NCBI GenBank assembly: GCA_027451645.1
Contig: DAIDIX010000046.1
Coordinates: 1 to 10,424, forward strand
Direction: 5' to 3'
Length of the DNA: 10,424 nt
DNA from: Candidatus Dormiibacterota bacterium
GTDB lineage: Bacteria; Chloroflexota; Dormibacteria; Aeolococcales; Aeolococcaceae
The notes beneath the pieces were generated by a model. The model saw only the letters and a program-made list of their open reading frames with translations. It was not told where the DNA came from and searched no databases. Positions 7,059 through 10,424 of the stretch are shown here, in pieces (position 1 is the first letter of the stretch; every line of letters starts with the position of its first letter). A program made the position numbers and the translations under genes.

Positions 7059-7730
7059 CTACGGCTCAGCCGGGACAGAAACGGGGAGCACGACATCAGG
7101 CAGAAGTTCCGGAAGGAGTGGCTGCTGCAGAGCCCACTCAAGGGTAAATCTCGACCAGGATTCGAGATGGGGAAATGCAAGCACATCCTCCACGGGAAGA
7201 AAGGAGCCATCAAGCTTCTCCTCTTCCCTGATGGCAAGAGTTGCATCATCAGGAAGATCCACGATGAAGGCGAGCCCCACATGGACTCGTGAAACACCAG
7301 GCGCAGTGTCGTTCACAATGCCTGCAAATCGTGCAATGGATGCACTTCCTGCATACACTTCCTCCTCCCACTCCCGCCTGAGTCCAGTGAGAATCATCTC
7401 ATCCACAAGCTCGGAGACATCGGACACGTGTCCGCCTATGCTTACCGTGCACTGCCCATGGAGACGGGCTTCCGTCGACTGGTTCCGACGGATCATGGCG
7501 AACACTTCCGAACGGTTCTTCCGGAAGGCTGTGCTGAATGGAATGATCTGCTGGAGGGATTCATCAGTCTCTGCACGGGCACGCTCCACAAGCTCTGGAT
7601 GGGAACGGATGGCAGCAATCTGGAAGGCGCTGTCCGGAAAGAATCCCGTTGGCTCCTCCCTTTCCCACAGGCGGCTACGACTGATGCACAGGACACGTTC
7701 ACGTGTCCAATGATCTTCCAGGGATGTCAT
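7059..7730 (-). CDS. Nudix hydrolase, COG4112-like
   Basis: 223 residues. The Nudix signature is visible as GGHV (99-102), a stretch longer than usual, then LRREWEEEV (117-125), matching the family's REUxEExGU metal-binding core with Glu120, Glu123 and Glu124. HGQCTVSIGGHV before it and VEDVLAFPHLESWSRFTLEWAL near the C-terminus resemble the predicted phosphoesterases of COG4112, whose substrate is not established. Such enzymes hydrolyse nucleoside diphosphates linked to another moiety, but the substrate here cannot be told. The start at 7730 is well supported by a GGGAGG that overlaps the aminotransferase stop codon, so the two genes are translationally coupled. Confidence 0.85.
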   Translation of the reverse strand: MTSLEDHWTRERVLCISRSRLWEREEPTGFFPDSAFQIAAIRSHPELVERARAETDESLQQIIPFSTAFRKNRSEVFAMIRRNQSTEARLHGQCTVSIGGHVSDVSELVDEMILTGLRREWEEEVYAGSASIARFAGIVNDTAPGVSRVHVGLAFIVDLPDDATLAIREEEKLDGSFLPVEDVLAFPHLESWSRFTLEWALQQPLLPELLPDVVLPVSVPAEP

Positions 7731-7733
7731 GCT

Positions 7734-7740
7734 ACCTCCC
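7734..7740 (-). promoter_or_regulatory. Strong Shine-Dalgarno GGGAGGT for the Nudix gene
   Basis: The site overlaps the final base of the upstream TAG stop (7740-7742) and lies about 4 nt before ATG 7730, fixing the start and indicating coupled translation. Confidence 0.75.
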
Positions 7741-8930
7741 TACGAGTGAACTGGGTGCCGGGTAGCCACATGGGACCTGATGCGGTCAAGAGCCTTCTCG
7801 ATGTTCGCAATGGAGTTGGCATAGCTGAGACGGATATATCCCTTTCCATGCTCGCCAAACGCAGTTCCTGAGAGCACGCCGACACCGCTTTCCTCGAGGA
7901 GCGTCTTGGCAAGTTCACTTTCGTTCCACCCTGTCTCTTCGACATTGGGAAAGACATAGAAGGCTCCCTGTGGACGGTGGCACCGGAATCCGGGTATGGC
8001 ATTCAGGCCATCGACAATGACATCCCGGCGCCTGTGGAACTCATCCACCATTGCAGTCACTGCTGCATCACTCTCCTCACTCTCGAATGCCTCGGTTGCA
8101 GCCCACTGCGTGAATGCAGCAGCACACGAGGACGTGTTGATCATGAGTGTGTCCATCTTCTTTGCAATCTGCTCAGGCATCACACCAAAGCCGAGTCTCC
8201 AGCCACACATGGCCCACGCCTTGCTCATCCCATCCATGAGGATTGTCCGTTCAGGCATTCCGTCCTGTGCGAAAAGCGATACATGGTCAGTCCCGTATGT
8301 GAGCCTGCCATAGATCTCATCGCTGATGACGACAAGATTCCGCTCCTGCACGAGCTCTGCAATGGCAGCACAGTCCTCTCTGGTAAGAACACCGCCTGTG
8401 GGATTCGCAGGAGTATTGATGATGATGACCTTTGTCCTGTCCGTTATGAGGGAACGAAGCTCATCAATATCGAGACGGAAATCGTTCTGCTCCCGGATGG
8501 GACTCGCGACAGCTTTCCCGCCAATGAAGTTGATGAGCGAGTGGTAGATGGGGTATCCGGGATCCGGGTAAATGACTTCATCACCGGGATTCACGAGGGA
8601 GAGCAGTGCGAAAAAGAGGATGTTCTTGCTTCCTGGAGTGAGTACCACATGGGATGCAGGAACCTTCACTCCTGTACGGCGTTCAACATATGCTGCAGTC
8701 GACTCACGCACTTCCATGATGCCGCTCGCTGGTGTGTAGTGGGTTGCACCCTCACGCATTGCCCGGGCAGCCCGTTCAACGATGTTTGCAGGTGTGGGAA
8801 AGTCCGGCTCCCCGATCTCGAGATGGACAACATCCTTTCCCTCCGCCTCAAGGGCACGTGCCCGTGCAAGGACGACGAATGCCCCCTCAGTGCCAATATG
8901 ATCCATCCGCTCAGCAAACTCAAAGTCCAT
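7740..8930 (-). CDS. Class I PLP-dependent aminotransferase, aspartate aminotransferase type
   Basis: 396 residues, normal for fold-type I aminotransferases of the Bacillus/Thermus aspartate aminotransferase subgroup. These cytoplasmic enzymes move an amino group between an amino acid and a 2-oxo acid using pyridoxal phosphate. Visible motifs are LEIGEPDFPTP (37-47), THYTPASGIMEVRE (63-76), NTPANPTGG (172-180) with the cofactor-contacting Asn176, ISDEIYGRL (202-210) with Asp204 and Tyr207, GMSKAWAMCGWRLGF (234-248) with the Schiff-base Lys237, and GYIRLSYA (364-371) with the substrate-carboxylate Arg367. All key residues are present. The precise amino donor cannot be told; aspartate, alanine or aromatic substrates are possible. 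Start ATG 8930 has AGGTAGGA 4 nt upstream and overlaps the acylphosphatase 3' end by 11 nt. Confidence 0.95.
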   Translation of the reverse strand: MDFEFAERMDHIGTEGAFVVLARARALEAEGKDVVHLEIGEPDFPTPANIVERAARAMREGATHYTPASGIMEVRESTAAYVERRTGVKVPASHVVLTPGSKNILFFALLSLVNPGDEVIYPDPGYPIYHSLINFIGGKAVASPIREQNDFRLDIDELRSLITDRTKVIIINTPANPTGGVLTREDCAAIAELVQERNLVVISDEIYGRLTYGTDHVSLFAQDGMPERTILMDGMSKAWAMCGWRLGFGVMPEQIAKKMDTLMINTSSCAAAFTQWAATEAFESEESDAAVTAMVDEFHRRRDVIVDGLNAIPGFRCHRPQGAFYVFPNVEETGWNESELAKTLLEESGVGVLSGTAFGEHGKGYIRLSYANSIANIEKALDRIRSHVATRHPVHS

Positions 8931-9213
8931 CGTGTCCTACCTTCATCTCATCGGGAATCGATGCATCGTCCGCTACGACTATATCCATAACAGTGACAGA
9001 TTCGACACGGGCTAGAGGTGGTCCCGCATTGAGGAGATGCTCAAGAAGGCTGAGTGCCTCGCCGCTCCCGAATGCCTCGCATTCAACTGCTCCCGAGGAG
9101 GCATTCCATACAGTGCCTGCAACTCCAAGCTCCCGAGCTGCATGGAGTACAAATGCCCGGAATCCGACACCCTGTACCCGGCCGGATACGTGAAAGCGCT
9201 TGCCCTCAGCCAT
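8920..9213 (-). CDS. acyP: Acylphosphatase
   Basis: 97 residues from ATG 9213, the normal size of this small cytoplasmic enzyme that hydrolyses carboxyl-phosphate bonds such as in acetyl phosphate or carbamoyl phosphate. The signature VSGRVQGVGFRAFV (9-22) carries the phosphate-binding loop and the catalytic Arg19; GTVWNASSGAVECEAFG (33-49) carries the catalytic Asn37. The usual Arg before that Asn is Trp36 here. An open frame extends upstream to 9354, but that would overlap the lipoprotein gene by about 150 nt and add 47 residues unlike the family, so the inner ATG is chosen; it overlaps the lipoprotein stop by 8 nt. No strong Shine-Dalgarno is seen, which fits coupling to the upstream gene. 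Confidence 0.93.
   Translation of the reverse strand: MAEGKRFHVSGRVQGVGFRAFVLHAARELGVAGTVWNASSGAVECEAFGSGEALSLLEHLLNAGPPLARVESVTVMDIVVADDASIPDEMKVGHDGL
8935..8942 (-). promoter_or_regulatory. Shine-Dalgarno AGGTAGGA for the aminotransferase
   Basis: Located within the acylphosphatase coding sequence 4 nt before ATG 8930; together with the 11-nt gene overlap it implies coupled translation. Confidence 0.65.
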
Positions 9214-10207
9214 TCCAGCGAAGTGTTGTCGTTCCAGGCGGAGTTCCTGTTCCAGAAGCAGTCTTCGTGCCTGTTGCCTTGATGATGCCGCCGTAATCAC
9301 CAATAACCTGTACCTTCCCGGTGCCCTGTGGAATGACGAACGCCACTTCATCAAGCTGCGTGATCGTCATGGAGGAGTATGACCCGGGCCCGAGGAATGC
9401 AGGAAGGACGGATCGGGAAGCAGGCTGCTGGAGGGAGTACTGCTGGTGCATGGATACAGCATCAACAGTCCTGTAGATCGCAAGGACGAGGGTTTCTCCC
9501 TGTGCAAGCGGGAATTCAAGGGGCTGGTACTGGGAATCATATGCGCAGGAGACAGAAATGCTGCCACTGGTCCTGAGACCAGCAAACTGCGACTGCGTTT
9601 TGAGATTCCAGCCCGAAGTGAACTCCCCACCAGCAAACTTCGAGGATGTAGCAGTCATGTAGTTGCTGCGGTAGCTGGCAAATGCAGTGAGCATGGAAGT
9701 ATCAGTGGCATCAGACACAGCAATCGCACCATGTGCAGCTGCAATGCCTGGCACGGGGATGGGATTCGCAAGGGAGCCAACTGGAATCTCATAGAGAACA
9801 CGCCAGCGTGCATTCCGTGCATCCTGCGAGAAGAGAAAGAGCTGTGGGGGAGCAGCTGGCTTCGATGTTGTCCGCACATCTGCAAGAAAGTACTTCGGCC
9901 AGCCCTGGGACGTTGCAGGGTAGACTGTCGTGTCCCATTTTGGTGCTGTGTAGGTTCCCCCTTCGCTCTTCTGTCCCATGAGCTTGAATATCTGGTAGTA
10001 CGCATTGTCGATGAGTGCAGAGGCACCTTCCTCATGCTGGTTCTGGATCGCGACATCGAGCGTGTTGTTTGCAGTCGTGTTCGCTGTGTTGTACTCAGCG
10101 ACAATGGCGCTTGCTGCTGAAGTGGTGATGCCAGCTGTTGCTGTTCCGCAGGCACTCACGAGAAAAGCGACTGCCACTATCCCAATGCTGCGAACGCGTC
10201 GTCCCAT
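9206..10207 (-). CDS. Putative lipoprotein of unknown function
   Basis: 333 residues. The N-terminus has basic residues, a short hydrophobic core and a lipobox FLVSAC, so Cys20 should be lipid-modified after export and the protein anchored on the outer face of the membrane. Beyond that no family is recognised with confidence. Features are a Thr/Ala/Asn-rich start (22-55), a central stretch KYFLADVRTT...PPQLFLFSQDARNARWRVLYE (105-140) faintly like uncharacterised actinobacterial lipoproteins, and a Gly/Thr-rich C-terminus (308-333). Only one further Cys (221) is present. The ATG at 10207 has GGGAG 6 nt upstream. It is the first gene after the only clear intergenic gap and so may begin the operon. 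Confidence 0.85.
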   Translation of the reverse strand: MGRRVRSIGIVAVAFLVSACGTATAGITTSAASAIVAEYNTANTTANNTLDVAIQNQHEEGASALIDNAYYQIFKLMGQKSEGGTYTAPKWDTTVYPATSQGWPKYFLADVRTTSKPAAPPQLFLFSQDARNARWRVLYEIPVGSLANPIPVPGIAAAHGAIAVSDATDTSMLTAFASYRSNYMTATSSKFAGGEFTSGWNLKTQSQFAGLRTSGSISVSCAYDSQYQPLEFPLAQGETLVLAIYRTVDAVSMHQQYSLQQPASRSVLPAFLGPGSYSSMTITQLDEVAFVIPQGTGKVQVIGDYGGIIKATGTKTASGTGTPPGTTTLRWNG

Positions 10208-10283
10208 TTCCAGCTCCCAGATGATCTGAAGTCCAGTTTCAGCCTACCACGCTCCATCATGATGGGTTACGTGCCCAGGGTCA
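10208..10283. other. Short intergenic region with a 12-bp palindrome
   Basis: 76 bp separate the gene at the right edge from the lipoprotein gene. It holds a perfect palindrome CCATCATGATGG (10254-10265) and the lipoprotein ribosome site GGGAG (10214-10218). I find no convincing -35/-10 pair and no terminator with a U-run, so whether the operon starts here cannot be decided. The palindrome may be an operator or chance. Confidence 0.35.
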
Positions 10284-10424
10284 TCACTTGCACATATTCG
10301 GCAGATCGAGATGCTCCGTGCTTCCAGGGTGGACCACCACTGTGAGAATGGATTTCGCATTCGAGCCGGGAGCACCATATGTGCCAACAAGGATGTATGA
10401 CCCTGCCGGAAGAACGAACCTGTA
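10284..10424 (-). CDS. C-terminal end of an unrecognised protein (partial)
   Basis: The last 46 codons and TGA stop of a minus-strand gene that enters from the right edge. The residues FVLPAGSYILVGTYG followed by LTVVVHPGSTEHLDLP show the alternating hydrophobic pattern of a small beta-sandwich, in the style of carboxypeptidase-regulatory or PEGA-like extracellular domains (a Pro-Ala-Gly-Ser-Tyr turn before one strand). A Cys lies two residues before the end. Function cannot be told. It is in the same direction as all the genes after it and may belong to the same transcript. Confidence 0.65.
   Translation of the reverse strand, partial: YRFVLPAGSYILVGTYGAPGSNAKSILTVVVHPGSTEHLDLPNMCK

Noticed and set aside
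7977..8990. A 337-codon open frame on the plus strand opposite the aminotransferase.
   Set aside because: It lies antisense to a clear enzyme gene, its product is Cys/His-rich without domain logic, and it is explained by rare TTA, CTA and TCA codons on the coding strand.
9214..9354. A 47-residue extension of acylphosphatase.
   Set aside because: The family is about 90-100 residues and begins close to the signature; the extension lies inside the lipoprotein gene in another frame.

Overview
This window is a bacterial chromosome segment of middling G+C content. All real genes lie on the minus strand, so transcription runs from the right edge to the left. The lineage cannot be fixed from sequence alone. 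The lipoprotein signal, the Bacillus/Chloroflexota-style MnmA and aminotransferase, and the strong preference for GCA alanine codons would fit an actinobacterial or Chloroflexota-like bacterium, but this is a weak inference. I see no mobile element, CRISPR array, tRNA or rRNA.

Layout in transcription order: (1) the last 46 codons of an unrecognised protein entering from the right edge (10284-10424); (2) a short gap; (3) a putative lipoprotein of unknown function; (4) acylphosphatase; (5) a class I PLP-dependent aminotransferase of the aspartate aminotransferase type; (6) a Nudix hydrolase resembling the COG4112 type; (7) MnmA, the tRNA 2-thiouridylase; (8) a small unrecognised three-helix membrane protein; (9) a run of five membrane proteins in the order of the complex I membrane arm, resembling NuoJ, NuoK, NuoL, NuoM and NuoN, the last cut by the left edge. 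Nearly every junction overlaps (ATGA, TGATG or longer) or is separated by no more than 22 nt, which suggests one long co-transcribed unit. The one possible larger gap, before the NuoJ-like gene, holds a 7-bp inverted repeat.

The interesting part is the complex I-like block. Family, gene order and membrane topology are recognisable, and some NuoL stretches align by eye without gaps. Yet the ionisable residues that carry proton translocation in ordinary complex I are replaced: the TM5 glutamate and the TM7 and TM12 lysines of NuoL, the equivalent Glu and Lys of NuoM and NuoN, both membrane glutamates of NuoK, and the Tyr-Ala-Gly-Ala bulge of NuoJ. NuoH, NuoI and NuoA are not present next to it; a tRNA-modification gene and an orphan small membrane protein stand where they would be expected. 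This may be a diverged, possibly non-pumping or rewired membrane-arm module. That is an inference from hand alignment and needs profile and structure checks.
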